A stretch of DNA of 64,000 nt, from NCBI RefSeq assembly GCF_000092025.1, contig NC_003062.2:60001-124000 (forward strand), read 5' to 3'. Shown here one piece after another: positions 22,362 to 32,295 of the stretch. The number at the start of each line of letters is the position of its first letter. Positions within the stretch are counted from its first letter, which is position 1. A program made the position numbers and the translations under genes. Source of the stretch: Agrobacterium fabrum str. C58. Lineage in GTDB: Bacteria > Pseudomonadota > Alphaproteobacteria > Rhizobiales > Rhizobiaceae. Below the pieces are notes generated by a model that saw only the letters and a list, made by a program, of their open reading frames with translations, had not been told where the DNA came from and searched no databases.

Positions 22362-23306
22362 ATGTCTGCCGTTGCCGCGAATGTCGCCCCGATTTTCATT
22401 CTTATCCTGATCGGTTGGCTGACCGTCAAGGCTGGCCTGCTCAGGGCGGATGCCGGCGATATCCTCAGCGATTTCGTCTTCAAGATCGCGGTGCCGACAT
22501 TGATCTTCCGCACGCTTGCAGAGGCGAATTTTCACGGCGCATCGCCCTTCCGCCTCTGGATCACCTATTTCGCCGGCGTGGCCGTCACCTGGGCGTTCGG
22601 GCATATCGTCACCCGTTATGTCTTCAAGCAGGATGTGCGCATCGCCGTCATCGCCGGCATTTCCTCGGCTTTCGCGAATAATATCTTCATCGGCCTGCCG
22701 CTGGTCGGGCGTTCGGTGGGGGATGAGGGGCTGGTGGCTCTCTCCATCCTGCTCGCCATCCATCTGCCGGTCATGATGATTGCAGGCACCATCCTGATGG
22801 AAAATGCCACACACAAGGCGGTCGGGGGCGAAAAGCGCGGCATGGCTGCGGTGTTCAAACAGGTGGGCCGCAATCTCGTGACCAATCCGCTGGTGATCGG
22901 TCTTGCCATCGGGCTCTCGACCAATGTTTCCGGCGTCGCGCTGACACCCATTTTGAAAACCGTGGTCGATCAGGTCGCCTCGATGGCGGGGCCGGCGGCT
23001 CTTATCTCGCTGGGCATGGCGCTGACGAAATACACCATTCGCGGCAATATGGGCATCGCCGTCACCATGACCGTTTTCAAGCTGCTGCTTCTGCCCGCCT
23101 GCGTATGGGCCATGGGCCACGCGCTCGGCCTCAGCCGCGAATGGACGGCGGCGCTGGTGCTCACCTCGTCGGTGCCGACGGGCGTGAATGCATGGCTGAT
23201 CGCCAACCGCTTCGGTATCGGCCACAGTGTCGCGGCCTCCACCATCAGCATTTCCACAGCGACCGGCGTTCTGTCCGTGTCTCTATGGGCCTGGCTGCTG
23301 AGCTGA
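22362..23306 (+). CDS. AEC-family (auxin efflux carrier-like) transporter
   Basis: 314 aa, about ten hydrophobic helices, inner membrane. The family pattern of two five-helix halves is visible, with GIPLVG-like FIGLPLVGRSVGDEGL near residues 108-123 and SSVPTGVNAWLIANRFGIG near 270-288. Members export or import organic acids and malonate-like anions in bacteria; substrate here unknown. It is convergent with the methyltransferase gene (6 bases apart). Confidence 0.88.
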   Translation: MSAVAANVAPIFILILIGWLTVKAGLLRADAGDILSDFVFKIAVPTLIFRTLAEANFHGASPFRLWITYFAGVAVTWAFGHIVTRYVFKQDVRIAVIAGISSAFANNIFIGLPLVGRSVGDEGLVALSILLAIHLPVMMIAGTILMENATHKAVGGEKRGMAAVFKQVGRNLVTNPLVIGLAIGLSTNVSGVALTPILKTVVDQVASMAGPAALISLGMALTKYTIRGNMGIAVTMTVFKLLLLPACVWAMGHALGLSREWTAALVLTSSVPTGVNAWLIANRFGIGHSVAASTISISTATGVLSVSLWAWLLS

Positions 23307-23312
23307 TTTTGG

Positions 23313-24329
23313 TTATTTCTGGGCGCTCAGGATCTTGAAGCGGGCGTTGCGGCACACTTCGGCGGTCGTGCGGAATTCCGCCGCCAGAACCGGTTCGTAG
23401 GGCAGACCGCGATTGGCCACCATCAGCAGCTTGCCGCCGCTGCGCAACGCACCGGCCGCAGCCTTGATGAAGGCCTGGCCCAACGCTGGTTCCGCCGCCT
23501 GTCCGGCTGCATGGAAAGGCGGGTTCATGATGATGAGGTCGTATTTTTCCTTCGGCGGCTCGTTTGCCAGATCCTGCCAGAAGAAGCGTGCCGTCAGTCG
23601 CGGATTGTTTTCGAGAAGATTGGTCTTGGCGAATTCCAGCGCATTCCAGTCCGCTTCGAAAAGATCGATACGGGCGGTGCGCGGCGATTTTTCCGCCAGC
23701 ATGATGGAGAGATAACCCCAGCCTGCACCGAAATCGGCGGCATTGCCGTCAAAGTCGGTCGGCAGGCGCGATGCGAGAAGCTCCGAACCGTCATCCACGC
23801 GATCATGGGAGAACATGCCGGGCAGGGCGGTAAAGCGACCCTCGACAGTGGCGGGCTTCTGGGCAAGCTTCAAGACGGCGGCGGAGACATCCTCCGGCCG
23901 TTTGAACCAGATTGCGACGCCGTGATATTTCGGTGTCGATTCCGACTCGATGCCGAGCTTTGACAGCGTCTTGCGCAGCGTCACAATGCCATCTTCCTTC
24001 GATCCGGCCGCGACGATCAAGCCGCCGGCCTTCACGCGCGAAAGCGCTTCTGCGACACGGTTTTCGTTCTCGCCACGGTGCTTGCCGCAGAGCAGCAGCG
24101 CCGCATCGTAGTCTTCGCCCGAAACGTCTGGGGCAACCCCTGTGCCCTGAGCCTCAAGAGCGCGATAGAGCGGGCGAAGATGCTGAACCGCGACGATCTC
24201 CGCATCGAAGCCATCCAGCCGTGGGCCGGCTTCCGCGCCCAGAAACAGAACGCGTTCGCCTTCTTTCGGCATGGCAAGCATGTCCGAGGCAAAGGGATGG
24301 AAAAGGGTTTTCACGGCGTCACGGCTCAT
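23313..24329 (-). CDS. Class I SAM-dependent methyltransferase, RsmC-like
   Basis: 338 aa. Two tandem methyltransferase-like halves as in 16S rRNA (guanine-N2) methyltransferase RsmC. The C-terminal half is catalytic: SAM loop ADFGAGWGYLSIMLAE (about residues 199-214), acidic ribose ligand DLFEADWNALEFAK, and the base-flipping motif NPPFHA (about 265). The N-terminal half lacks a clean SAM loop. Probably methylates 16S rRNA G1207; the exact target is inferred. The palindromic repeat copy 2 lies just upstream. Confidence 0.85.
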   Translation of the reverse strand: MSRDAVKTLFHPFASDMLAMPKEGERVLFLGAEAGPRLDGFDAEIVAVQHLRPLYRALEAQGTGVAPDVSGEDYDAALLLCGKHRGENENRVAEALSRVKAGGLIVAAGSKEDGIVTLRKTLSKLGIESESTPKYHGVAIWFKRPEDVSAAVLKLAQKPATVEGRFTALPGMFSHDRVDDGSELLASRLPTDFDGNAADFGAGWGYLSIMLAEKSPRTARIDLFEADWNALEFAKTNLLENNPRLTARFFWQDLANEPPKEKYDLIIMNPPFHAAGQAAEPALGQAFIKAAAGALRSGGKLLMVANRGLPYEPVLAAEFRTTAEVCRNARFKILSAQK

Positions 24330-24354
24330 TGGAGCGTCCTCAAGGTAGGATGGA

Positions 24355-24399
24355 GTTTGTCAGGGAAAAGTGGAAACCGGTTTTCCCGAAAAGACAAAC
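24355..24399. repeat. Palindromic intergenic repeat, copy 2
   Basis: GTTTGTC (24355-24361) pairs with GACAAAC (24393-24399) around GGGAAAA/TTTTCCC and AACCGG. It shares the core of the element at 10789-10858. It lies between the RsmC-like gene start and the pnp terminator, a typical position for a rhizobial intergenic palindrome. Confidence 0.7.
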
Positions 24400-24412
24400 G
24401 ATAACAAAAACG

Positions 24413-24440
24413 AAAAAAAGGCGCGGGCAGAACCCGCGCC
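24413..24440 (-). terminator. Terminator of pnp
   Basis: On the minus strand GGCGCGGG-TTCTG-CCCGCGCC is followed by TTTTTTTCG. A strong intrinsic terminator 24 bases after the pnp stop. Confidence 0.92.
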
Positions 24441-24464
24441 TCGATAGGGTCTGGCGGCGCAGCC

Positions 24465-26606
24465 TTATTCGGCAGCGGCTTCGCCGTCTTTCTTGTCGGC
24501 AGCCACTTCCTTGCCGGTTGCCTGGTCGACAACCTTCATGGACAGGCGAACCTTGCCGCGCTCATCAAAGCCCATCAGCTTGACCCAGACCTTGTCCCCT
24601 TCCTTGACGACGTCGGAGGTCTTGGCAACGCGCTCGGAAGCGAGCTGCGAGATGTGGACGAGGCCGTCACGGGCGCCGAAGAAGTTGACGAAAGCGCCGA
24701 AGTCAGCGGTCTTGACAACAGTGCCTTCGTAGATCTGGCCGACTTCCGGTTCCGCAACGATCGAGTGGATCCACTTGCGGGCCGCTTCGATTTCCTTGCC
24801 GGAAGCAGAAGCGATCTTGACGGTGCCGTCGTCTTCGATGTTGATCTTGGCGCCGGTCTTTTCGACGATTTCGCGAATGACCTTGCCGCCCGAACCGATG
24901 ACTTCACGAATCTTGTCGACCGGAATGTTCATGACTTCGATGCGCGGTGCGAATTCGCCGAGCTGGCCACGGCTCTCGGTGATGGCGTTGGCCATTTCGC
25001 CGAGGATGTGCTTGCGGCCACCCTGTGCCTGCTCCAGAGCGATCTTCATGATCTCTTCGGTGATACCGGCAATCTTGATGTCCATCTGCAGCGAGGTGAT
25101 GCCGTCGGCCGTACCCGCAACCTTGAAGTCCATGTCGCCGAGGTGATCTTCGTCACCCAGGATGTCGGAGAGAACCGCAAAGCGCTCGCCCTCAAGGATC
25201 AGGCCCATGGCGATACCGGCAACCGGCTTAGCAAGCGGCACGCCGGCGTCCATCAGAGCAAGCGAGGTGCCGCAAACCGTTGCCATCGACGAGGAGCCGT
25301 TGGACTCGGTGATTTCGGAAACGACGCGCAGCGTGTAGGGGAACTGTTCCGCAGTCGGCAGCATCGGACGGATAGCGCGCCATGCGAGCTTGCCGTGACC
25401 GATTTCGCGACGGCCCGGGGAACCCATGCGGCCTGTTTCGCCGACCGAGTAGGGCGGGAAGTTGTAATGCAGCAGGAAACGTTCCTTGTACATGCCGGTC
25501 AGGCTATCGACATACTGTTCGTCTTCGCCTGTGCCGAGCGTCGCAACAACGATCGCCTGCGTTTCACCACGAGTGAACAGCGCCGAACCGTGGGTGCGCG
25601 GCAGAATGCCGACTTCGGAAACGATCGGGCGAACGGTCGACAGGTCGCGGCCGTCGATGCGGCTCTTGGTGTCGAGAACGTTCCAGCGAACGATCTTGGC
25701 CTGAAGGTGCTTGAAGACAGCGCCGATTTCTTCCGGGCTGTACTTCGCTTCGCCTTCTTCCGGCAGGAAGTGCGCCTTGACCTTCGTCTTGACGGCGTCG
25801 ACGGCAGCGTAACGGGCAGCCTTTTCGGTGATCTTGTAGGCGGTGCGCAGTTCGGTTTCGGCAAGGCCGAGCATTTCGTTTTCGAGTGCGGAGAAATCCT
25901 CCGGCTCGAATTCGCGTGGCTCCTTGGCGGCAACTTCAGCGAGCTTGATGATCGCGTCGATAACCGGCTGGAAGCCCTTGTGGCCGAACATGACGGCGCC
26001 GAGCATGATCTCTTCGTTGAGTTCCTTGGCTTCCGATTCCACCATCAGGACGGCGTCCTGCGTGCCGGCAACAACCAGATCCAGAACCGATTCATCCATC
26101 TCGTCGAGATGCGGGTTCAGAACGTATTCGCCGTTGATGTAGCCAACACGCGCGCCGCCGACCGGACCCATGAAAGGAATGCCGGACAGTGTGAGCGCAG
26201 CGGATGCGGCAACCATCGACAGAACGTCCGGATCATTTTCCAGATCGTGCTGAATGACCGTGACGACAACCTGCGTGTCGTTCTTGTAACCTTCAGGGAA
26301 AAGCGGGCGGATCGGACGGTCGATCAGGCGGGAAACCAGTGTTTCCTTTTCCGACGGACGACCTTCGCGCTTGAAATAGCCACCGGGGATCTTGCCGGCT
26401 GCGTAGGTCTTTTCCTGATAGTTGACGGTCAGCGGGAAGAAGTCCTGGCCGGGCTTCGGAGACTTTGCGGAAACCACGGTCGCGAGAACCATCGTCTCGC
26501 CGTAGGTTGCGATGACGGCGCCGTCAGCCTGACGGGCAACCTTGCCGGTCTCGAGCTTCAACGGGCGGCCTGCCCATTCGATTTCCACGGAGTGTTTATT
26601 GAACAT
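24465..26606 (-). CDS. pnp: Polynucleotide phosphorylase PNPase
   Basis: 713 aa, normal length. Phosphorolytic 3'-5' exoribonuclease of the degradosome. Two RNase PH-like domains (about 1-215 and 310-550; [15 protein letters not shown] and [12 protein letters not shown] are visible), a KH domain with [10 protein letters not shown] (about 572-582), and an S1 domain (about 625-690, [21 protein letters not shown]). Start [16 protein letters not shown] at 26606; an upstream in-frame ATG at 26657 is rejected. It follows rpsO, as in most proteobacteria, and a leader hairpin suggests RNase III-dependent autoregulation. Confidence 0.97.
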   Translation of the reverse strand: MFNKHSVEIEWAGRPLKLETGKVARQADGAVIATYGETMVLATVVSAKSPKPGQDFFPLTVNYQEKTYAAGKIPGGYFKREGRPSEKETLVSRLIDRPIRPLFPEGYKNDTQVVVTVIQHDLENDPDVLSMVAASAALTLSGIPFMGPVGGARVGYINGEYVLNPHLDEMDESVLDLVVAGTQDAVLMVESEAKELNEEIMLGAVMFGHKGFQPVIDAIIKLAEVAAKEPREFEPEDFSALENEMLGLAETELRTAYKITEKAARYAAVDAVKTKVKAHFLPEEGEAKYSPEEIGAVFKHLQAKIVRWNVLDTKSRIDGRDLSTVRPIVSEVGILPRTHGSALFTRGETQAIVVATLGTGEDEQYVDSLTGMYKERFLLHYNFPPYSVGETGRMGSPGRREIGHGKLAWRAIRPMLPTAEQFPYTLRVVSEITESNGSSSMATVCGTSLALMDAGVPLAKPVAGIAMGLILEGERFAVLSDILGDEDHLGDMDFKVAGTADGITSLQMDIKIAGITEEIMKIALEQAQGGRKHILGEMANAITESRGQLGEFAPRIEVMNIPVDKIREVIGSGGKVIREIVEKTGAKINIEDDGTVKIASASGKEIEAARKWIHSIVAEPEVGQIYEGTVVKTADFGAFVNFFGARDGLVHISQLASERVAKTSDVVKEGDKVWVKLMGFDERGKVRLSMKVVDQATGKEVAADKKDGEAAAE

Positions 26607-26773
26607 ATCTTGTCCTTGTTTGTGCGTGCCACCAAAAAGGGGCAACGAATGACGCAATCACGGGCAAGACAGCGGGAGGCTTTCAAGATCAAGCATCCTG
26701 CAATCCTGCCCCATGACAGGTCTGCGGTTGAAAAGGCGACACCGGCCCATCCGGGTCTACCTTATCGGTCCGG

Positions 26774-26812
26774 GGCCACATTTGCGGCAGACGCCCGGAA
26801 ATTCATGTGGCC
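26774..26812 (-). promoter_or_regulatory. pnp leader stem-loop
   Basis: GGCCACAT (26774-26781) and ATGTGGCC (26805-26812) form an 8-bp stem about 170 bases before the pnp start. In E. coli the pnp leader hairpin is cut by RNase III and then degraded by PNPase as feedback; the same role here is inference. Confidence 0.5.
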
Positions 26813-26825
26813 TTCAAAAGGCCCG

Positions 26826-26863
26826 ATATAAAAACCGGCGGGTATCGTTGTGAAACCCGCCGG
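26826..26863 (-). terminator. Terminator between rpsO and pnp
   Basis: On the minus strand CCGGCGGGT...ACCCGCCGG (9 bp) is followed by TTTTTATATC, 8 bases after the rpsO stop. It limits read-through from rpsO into pnp. Confidence 0.88.
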
Positions 26864-26871
26864 ATAAGATT

Positions 26872-27141
26872 TTAGCGGCGAATGCCGAGAGCACCGATCA
26901 GCTTGGTGTAACGGGCTTCGTCCTTCTTCTTCAGATAGTCGAGAAGCGAACGGCGGCTCGAAACGAGCGTCAGAAGGCCACGACGGGAGTGGTTGTCCTT
27001 CTTGTGGTCCTTGAAGTGACCGGTCAGGTTGTTGATCCGCTCGGTCAGGATTGCGACCTGAACTTCCGGAGAACCGGTGTCGCCTGCCTTGGTGGCATAT
27101 TCCGTGATGAGGGCGGCTTTGCGCTCTGCAGTAATCGACAT
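26872..27141 (-). CDS. rpsO: 30S ribosomal protein S15
   Basis: 89 aa, exact family length. Binds the central domain of 16S rRNA and bridges to 23S. Signature stretches [30 protein letters not shown] and [12 protein letters not shown] are intact. Start ATG at 27141 follows AAGAAAGGATCG on the minus strand. Lies between truB (165 bases upstream, no gene in the gap) and pnp. Confidence 0.98.
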   Translation of the reverse strand: MSITAERKAALITEYATKAGDTGSPEVQVAILTERINNLTGHFKDHKKDNHSRRGLLTLVSSRRSLLDYLKKKDEARYTKLIGALGIRR

Positions 27142-27306
27142 CGTACGATCCTTTCTTGTTTTAAGGAAAAACGGGGACGCCTAGAGCCGGGATGTCGTCC
27201 AGCTCTGGCCATTCAGCAGCATAGGCAAAGCCCAAGCTGGCGCTGCCTATAAACTATTCCGGGTGCAATTGAAAGAGGCGATTGACAGCGCCTCCGCGCC
27301 GTATGG

Positions 27307-28254
27307 TTAGCCAAAAACCCGCTTCGGCCTGAACTCGCCTTCGCCGATCTCGCCGATGGCGACCAGTTTGCCTTGCGCGGTGGCATAGGCTTCCGGGTGA
27401 TTGGCTGGCGCATCGCGCCCACGCAGCAGGATGGGGTTGCCCATCTTCAGCCTGTGCGCCTGATCATCGTTGATGATGAGGCGGGGAAGTGAGGACAACG
27501 CCTCGGCCGTATCGATCAGGAAGGCATCCAGTGCTTCCAGCCGTTCGTCACGATCTTCTATCGCTTCCAGCGCCGTCAAGGTTTCAAGGGGCACCATCAT
27601 GTCTTCGCCGAAGGGGGCGACCATGGTGCGGCGCAGTTCCGAGATATGGCCGAAACACCCGAGATCGCGGCCCATGTCGCGGGCCAGCGCCCGCACGTAG
27701 GTGCCCTTGCCACATTCCACTTCGAAATGCGCGGTATCGGCGTCCGGGCAGGCCAGCAGCGTCAGGCGATGGATTTCTACTTCGCGTGCAGGAATTTCCA
27801 CCGTCTCACCATCACGCGCCAGATCATAGGCGCGCTCGCCAGCGATTTTGATGGCGGAAAACTGCGGCGGGGTCTGCATGATCACGCCGGTATAATTGGG
27901 CAGAATATCGCGGATCGCCTGCTCTTCCGGGCGCTGGTCAGAGGATTCGACCACCTCACCCTCGAGATCGTCCGTCGCGCGCTGTTCGCCCCAGGTCACG
28001 GTAAATTCGTAGATCTTCCGGCCGTCCATGACGTAGGGCACGGTCTTGGTGGCGTCACCGAGCGCGATCGGCAGCATGCCGGAAGCGAGCGGATCAAGCG
28101 TACCGGCGTGGCCCGCCTTCTGGGCGTTGAACAGCCATTTGATCTTGGAAACGGCCTCTGTGGAGCCGAAATCGAGCGGCTTGTCGAGGATGAGCCAGCC
28201 CGAAATCGGACGGCCTTTGGGTTTGCGGTGTTGCTGTTTACGTGGTTTGGACAT
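27307..28254 (-). CDS. truB: tRNA pseudouridine(55) synthase TruB
   Basis: 315 aa. Makes pseudouridine 55 in the tRNA T-loop. The catalytic Asp lies in [20 protein letters not shown] (about residues 47-66); [15 protein letters not shown] and the RNA-binding [14 protein letters not shown] region are present. Starts 3 bases after the rbfA stop, so translation is probably coupled. Confidence 0.97.
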   Translation of the reverse strand: MSKPRKQQHRKPKGRPISGWLILDKPLDFGSTEAVSKIKWLFNAQKAGHAGTLDPLASGMLPIALGDATKTVPYVMDGRKIYEFTVTWGEQRATDDLEGEVVESSDQRPEEQAIRDILPNYTGVIMQTPPQFSAIKIAGERAYDLARDGETVEIPAREVEIHRLTLLACPDADTAHFEVECGKGTYVRALARDMGRDLGCFGHISELRRTMVAPFGEDMMVPLETLTALEAIEDRDERLEALDAFLIDTAEALSSLPRLIINDDQAHRLKMGNPILLRGRDAPANHPEAYATAQGKLVAIGEIGEGEFRPKRVFG

Positions 28255-28257
28255 GCT

Positions 28258-28674
28258 TCAGTTCTGTTCGTCGTCTTTTTCGTTTGAAGGACCGAGATCG
28301 CGCTGAACTTCGGGCGAGCGCAGGAGCGCGTCGATCTTCTGGTAATTGTCGAAACTCGTATCGTCGCGGAAGCGCAGTTCCGGCATGTATTTCATCTGCC
28401 GAAGCTGCGGGCCGAGGCGGCCGCGCATGAATTTTGCGTGGCGGTTCAGCGCGCTGATGATGTCGGTGTGATCGGCAACGCCAAGCGGCGTCACGTAAGC
28501 GGTTGCGATCTTGAGATCGGGCGACATGCGCACTTCCGAGATGGAAATGACGGTGCCTTCGATCAGATCGTCGCGAACTTCGCCGCGCTGGAGAATTTGT
28601 GTCAGGGCGGCGCGCACCTGTTCGCCAACACGCAGCATGCGTTGCGAAGGGGCCGATGATGTAGCTTTTGCCAT
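28258..28674 (-). CDS. rbfA: Ribosome-binding factor A
   Basis: 138 aa. KH-like 30S maturation and cold-adaptation factor. Family stretches [35 protein letters not shown] and [19 protein letters not shown] are visible. Placed between infB and truB in the conserved translation-factor cluster. Confidence 0.97.
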   Translation of the reverse strand: MAKATSSAPSQRMLRVGEQVRAALTQILQRGEVRDDLIEGTVISISEVRMSPDLKIATAYVTPLGVADHTDIISALNRHAKFMRGRLGPQLRQMKYMPELRFRDDTSFDNYQKIDALLRSPEVQRDLGPSNEKDDEQN

Positions 28675-28749
28675 GGGTAATGCCTCAAACGGAGCGAGCG
28701 CCGGTAAGCCGGCGCCCGACAGTAAATTCCTGTTTTGCGGCGAGAACGC

Positions 28750-31491
28750 TTAGAGCGTTCTCGTGATGTGTTCGACGCGGAAGCACTCGATGGTGTCGCC
28801 GGCGCGGATGTCTTCGTAGTTTTCGAAGGCCATACCGCACTCCTGACCGACCGGCACTTCGTTGACTTCGTCCTTGAAGCGCTTGAGGGTCTTGAGCTTG
28901 CCTTCGTGGATGACGACGTTGTCGCGCACCAGACGCACACCCGCACCACGTTCCACCTTGCCCTCGACAACGCGGCAACCCGCGACCTTGCCGACCTTGG
29001 TGATGTTGAACACCTCGAGAATTTCGGCATTGCCGAGGAAGGTCTCGCGACGTTCCGGCGAAAGCAGACCCGACATCGCCGCCTTCACGTCATCCACCAG
29101 ATCGTAGATGATGTTGTAGTAGCGGATTTCGATACCGGCGCGTTCGGACGCCGTACGTGCCTGTGCGTTGGCGCGAACGTTGAAGCCGATGATCGCGGCG
29201 TTCGATGCCTCGGCAAGCGAGATATCCGATTCCGTGATGGCACCAGCACCAGAGTGAACGACACGAGCGCGGACTTCGTCTGTGCCGAGCTTGTCGAGCG
29301 AAGCGATAATGGCTTCGACCGAACCCTGCACGTCCGCCTTGATGACCAGCGGGAATTCCTTCAATCCTGAAGTCTGCAACTGGCTCATCATCTGTTCGAG
29401 CGAGCCGCGCTGGCCGGTCTGACGAGCGACAGCCTTGTCGCGGGCCAGACGCTGGCGGTACTCGGAAATCTCGCGGGCGCGGCTTTCGTTTTCGACGACC
29501 GCAAAACGGTCACCGGCCGAGGGCGTGCCGGAAAGGCCGAGAATTTCGACCGGCATGGCCGGACCGGCTTCCTTGACGTGGTCGCCCTTGTCGTTGACGA
29601 GCGCGCGCACACGGCCCCACTGGTCGCCGGCGACGATGATCTGGCCGGGCTTCAGTGTACCCTTCTGCACGAGAACGGTGGCGACGGCGCCACGTCCACG
29701 GTCCAGTTCGGCCTCGATGACCGTGCCTTCCGCCGTGCGGCTCGGATCTGCCTTCAGATCGAGGATTTCGGCCTGAAGCAGGATCGCCTCGAGCAGCTTG
29801 TCGAGATTGAGCTTGTTCTTGGCCGATACTTCGACGTCAAGAACTTCACCACCCATCGATTCCACGAACACTTCGTGCTGCAGCAGCTGCTGGCGAACCT
29901 TGTCCGGGTTTGCCTCGTGCTTGTCGATCTTGTTGATCGCAACGACGATCGGAACACCGGCTGCCTTGGCGTGATTGATGGACTCGATCGTCTGCGGCAT
30001 CACGCTGTCGTCTGCGGCAACAACCAGAACGGCAATGTCGGTTGCCTGCGCACCACGGGCACGCATGGCCGTAAAGGCGGCGTGGCCGGGCGTGTCGATG
30101 AAGGTGATCTTGTGACCGTTCTTCTCGACCTGATAGGCGCCGATATGCTGGGTGATGCCACCGGCTTCACCGGAAACCACATTTGCCTGACGGATGGCGT
30201 CGAGCAGCGACGTCTTGCCGTGGTCGACGTGACCCATGATGGTGACGACCGGCGGACGGGAAACCATCTCGCCTTCATCGTCCGTCTGGTTGAAGATGCC
30301 TTCTTCGACGTCGGATTCAGACACGCGCTTGACGGTGTGGCCGAATTCGACCGCGATCAGTTCGGCCAGATCGGCGTCGATCACGTCGCCCGGCTTCAAC
30401 ATCTGGCCTTCCTTCATCAGGAACTTGATGACGTCAACGGCCCGTTCGGACATACGCTGCGACAATTCCTGAATGGTGATGGTTTCCGGCAGGATGACCT
30501 CGCGCAAAACCTTTTCGCGGGTTTCCTGCATCTGGCTGCGGCGGAATTTCTCCTGCCGGCGGCGCATGGATGCCATGGAGCGGCCGCGCGGCGTGCCGTC
30601 TTCCTCCAGATTGGATGTGACGGTCAGCTTGCCACGACGGCGTTCTTCTTCCGTCTTGAGACGAGCAGCGGGCTTGGCCGGAGCCGGAGCCACGACCTTG
30701 CCGCGGGCCGGAAGGCTGCTGCCGCGACGCACGGCACCACGATCGTCCTCATCGTCACCACCGGTACGGCGTCCGCGCGGAGCGGCAGCGTCGGGTGTGG
30801 CGGGAGCGGAACGGGGAGCGGCGGCCGCAGACTGCGGGCGGGCGTCAGTGCGAGGCGCCGGCGCGGCGGCCGCAGCCGGCCTTTCGCTGGCAGGCTCGGC
30901 TCTTACTTCAGCGGCAGGCTGGCTTGCAGCCACCTTGGCGGCCGCAGCCTCTTCGGCGGCGCGGTTTGCTGCTTCCATTTTTTCGGCGGCGATACGCTGT
31001 TCTTCCTCGACCTTGCGGCGGGCTTCATCTTCGGCGCGCTGCTTGGCTTCAACCACGTCGCGAGCCTGCGCTTCCATCAGCGCGCGGCGACGGGCTTCCA
31101 TTTCGCCTGCCGAAAGATCATGCAGAACATTGCCACGCGGACGGTCGGCCTGGCGCTGCTGGGGCGCGGACGAGCCGGAGCGTTGCTGCGACTGGGAGGA
31201 ACCCGGACGCTGCTGCTGGCCGCCTGGCTGGTGAATACGCGGCTGGGGAGCCTGCGGACGCGCCGCCACCGGGGCAGGGGCGGCAGGCTTCGGTGCTGCC
31301 ACAACAGGCTGAACCGGCTTCTCGTCTTCAGGTCGATGGGGGCGGCGCTTGCGTGTTTCCACGACAACCGCGTTGGTGCGACCTCGACCCATATCCTGCC
31401 GCACGGTGCCCTGATTCATCCCGCCCGGTTTCAGGGTAAGAGTCTTCTTGGCCGGCGCATTGAGTGTCTTGTCGTCGTTGTTGTCGGTCAT
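28750..31491 (-). CDS. infB: Translation initiation factor IF-2
   Basis: 913 aa. GTPase that brings fMet-tRNA to the 30S subunit. The N-terminal about 330 residues are low-complexity Ala/Pro/Arg/Glu-rich with a charged coiled-coil segment ([18 protein letters not shown]). IF2_N follows, then the G domain: G1 [12 protein letters not shown] (about 417), G3 DTPGHAAF, G4 NKID. Domains II, III and the fMet-binding C-terminal domain end at VEHITRTL. The long N-terminus is typical of alphaproteobacteria. Confidence 0.97.
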   Translation of the reverse strand: MTDNNDDKTLNAPAKKTLTLKPGGMNQGTVRQDMGRGRTNAVVVETRKRRPHRPEDEKPVQPVVAAPKPAAPAPVAARPQAPQPRIHQPGGQQQRPGSSQSQQRSGSSAPQQRQADRPRGNVLHDLSAGEMEARRRALMEAQARDVVEAKQRAEDEARRKVEEEQRIAAEKMEAANRAAEEAAAAKVAASQPAAEVRAEPASERPAAAAAPAPRTDARPQSAAAAPRSAPATPDAAAPRGRRTGGDDEDDRGAVRRGSSLPARGKVVAPAPAKPAARLKTEEERRRGKLTVTSNLEEDGTPRGRSMASMRRRQEKFRRSQMQETREKVLREVILPETITIQELSQRMSERAVDVIKFLMKEGQMLKPGDVIDADLAELIAVEFGHTVKRVSESDVEEGIFNQTDDEGEMVSRPPVVTIMGHVDHGKTSLLDAIRQANVVSGEAGGITQHIGAYQVEKNGHKITFIDTPGHAAFTAMRARGAQATDIAVLVVAADDSVMPQTIESINHAKAAGVPIVVAINKIDKHEANPDKVRQQLLQHEVFVESMGGEVLDVEVSAKNKLNLDKLLEAILLQAEILDLKADPSRTAEGTVIEAELDRGRGAVATVLVQKGTLKPGQIIVAGDQWGRVRALVNDKGDHVKEAGPAMPVEILGLSGTPSAGDRFAVVENESRAREISEYRQRLARDKAVARQTGQRGSLEQMMSQLQTSGLKEFPLVIKADVQGSVEAIIASLDKLGTDEVRARVVHSGAGAITESDISLAEASNAAIIGFNVRANAQARTASERAGIEIRYYNIIYDLVDDVKAAMSGLLSPERRETFLGNAEILEVFNITKVGKVAGCRVVEGKVERGAGVRLVRDNVVIHEGKLKTLKRFKDEVNEVPVGQECGMAFENYEDIRAGDTIECFRVEHITRTL

Positions 31492-31593
31492 TCCGTTCCC
31501 GTTCCTTCGGACGAGAACCGGATGACGTCCATCAGGTCTCGTCGTTCAATTGCTGCATCGGAACGCGGCGACCGTTGATGTCGGTTAACCGCG

Positions 31594-32295
31594 TCATTGT
31601 TCTGTCCGGGCAGCGTCGCGTTCCGCCTGAGATCGACCGCCAAGGCGGTACTGCTCAAGCATCGTTGCGCGCTTCACTACACCCTCACCCGCCTGCCCTG
31701 CAAGCGCGCAGGCATGGATAAAAGCATTCTGGCCCATCAACTCGTCCATTTCGGCTTCGCTGGAGAGCCGGAAGGACGGAATTTCATTGCCGGCATCGCT
31801 GCCGAGCGCCCAGGCCTTGCGGGCCTGGTCCAGTTTTCTCACACCGTCGGCCGCAGCATCGGTCGCGTGGAACACGGCGATCGCGTTCCCGGACCGGACG
31901 GCTGCATCGACCTTCGTTGCGCCGCTGATGAACTGACCCGCCTTGCGCGCCATGTTCATCATGCCTGCAAGCTGCTGCGCCATCAGCCGGTCGAGAAGAG
32001 CGAGAAGCTCCGGCCCGGCCTTGACGTCGCGTTTGAGAGCCCGCGCGAAGAGCTTCTTCGCGATGGCCTTTTCGATCAGGGCGCGCTCGGGTGTCACCCA
32101 GCAACCGCGCCCCGGCAATTGGCGTTTCAGATCCGGAACGACGTTGCCGTCCGGGCCTGCGACGAAGCGGATCAACTCATCTGGCGATCCGCTCTGCCGT
32201 GTCACAATGCACATACGTCCATTGACGTCGCCCTTGATCCGCCCGTCATCGTCAGTCTCGGGCAGATCGTCCGGCTCATGCGCCTGCGATGTCAT
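31594..32295 (-). CDS. RNA-binding protein: YlxR (DUF448) domain fused to an L7Ae-like domain
   Basis: 233 aa. N-terminal YlxR domain (about residues 25-100), with RMCIVTRQ and PGRGCWVTPERALIEKAI. A ribosomal L7Ae/L30e-like segment follows (about 115-205, LLDRLMAQQLAGMMNMARKA and GATKVDAAVRSGNAIAVFHA). In Firmicutes these are two separate genes (ylxR and ylxQ) between nusA and infB. Start overlaps the nusA stop by 4 bases. Probably an RNA-binding factor coupled to transcription or ribosome assembly; exact role unproven. Confidence 0.88.
   Translation of the reverse strand: MTSQAHEPDDLPETDDDGRIKGDVNGRMCIVTRQSGSPDELIRFVAGPDGNVVPDLKRQLPGRGCWVTPERALIEKAIAKKLFARALKRDVKAGPELLALLDRLMAQQLAGMMNMARKAGQFISGATKVDAAVRSGNAIAVFHATDAAADGVRKLDQARKAWALGSDAGNEIPSFRLSSEAEMDELMGQNAFIHACALAGQAGEGVVKRATMLEQYRLGGRSQAERDAARTEQ

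Noticed and set aside
24654..26831. 725-codon frame opposite pnp
   Set aside because: Antisense shadow caused by GC-rich codon bias; pnp on the other strand has full domain support.
29578..31578. 666-codon frame opposite infB
   Set aside because: Antisense shadow of infB; low-complexity residue runs mirror the Ala/Pro/Arg-rich IF-2 N-terminus.
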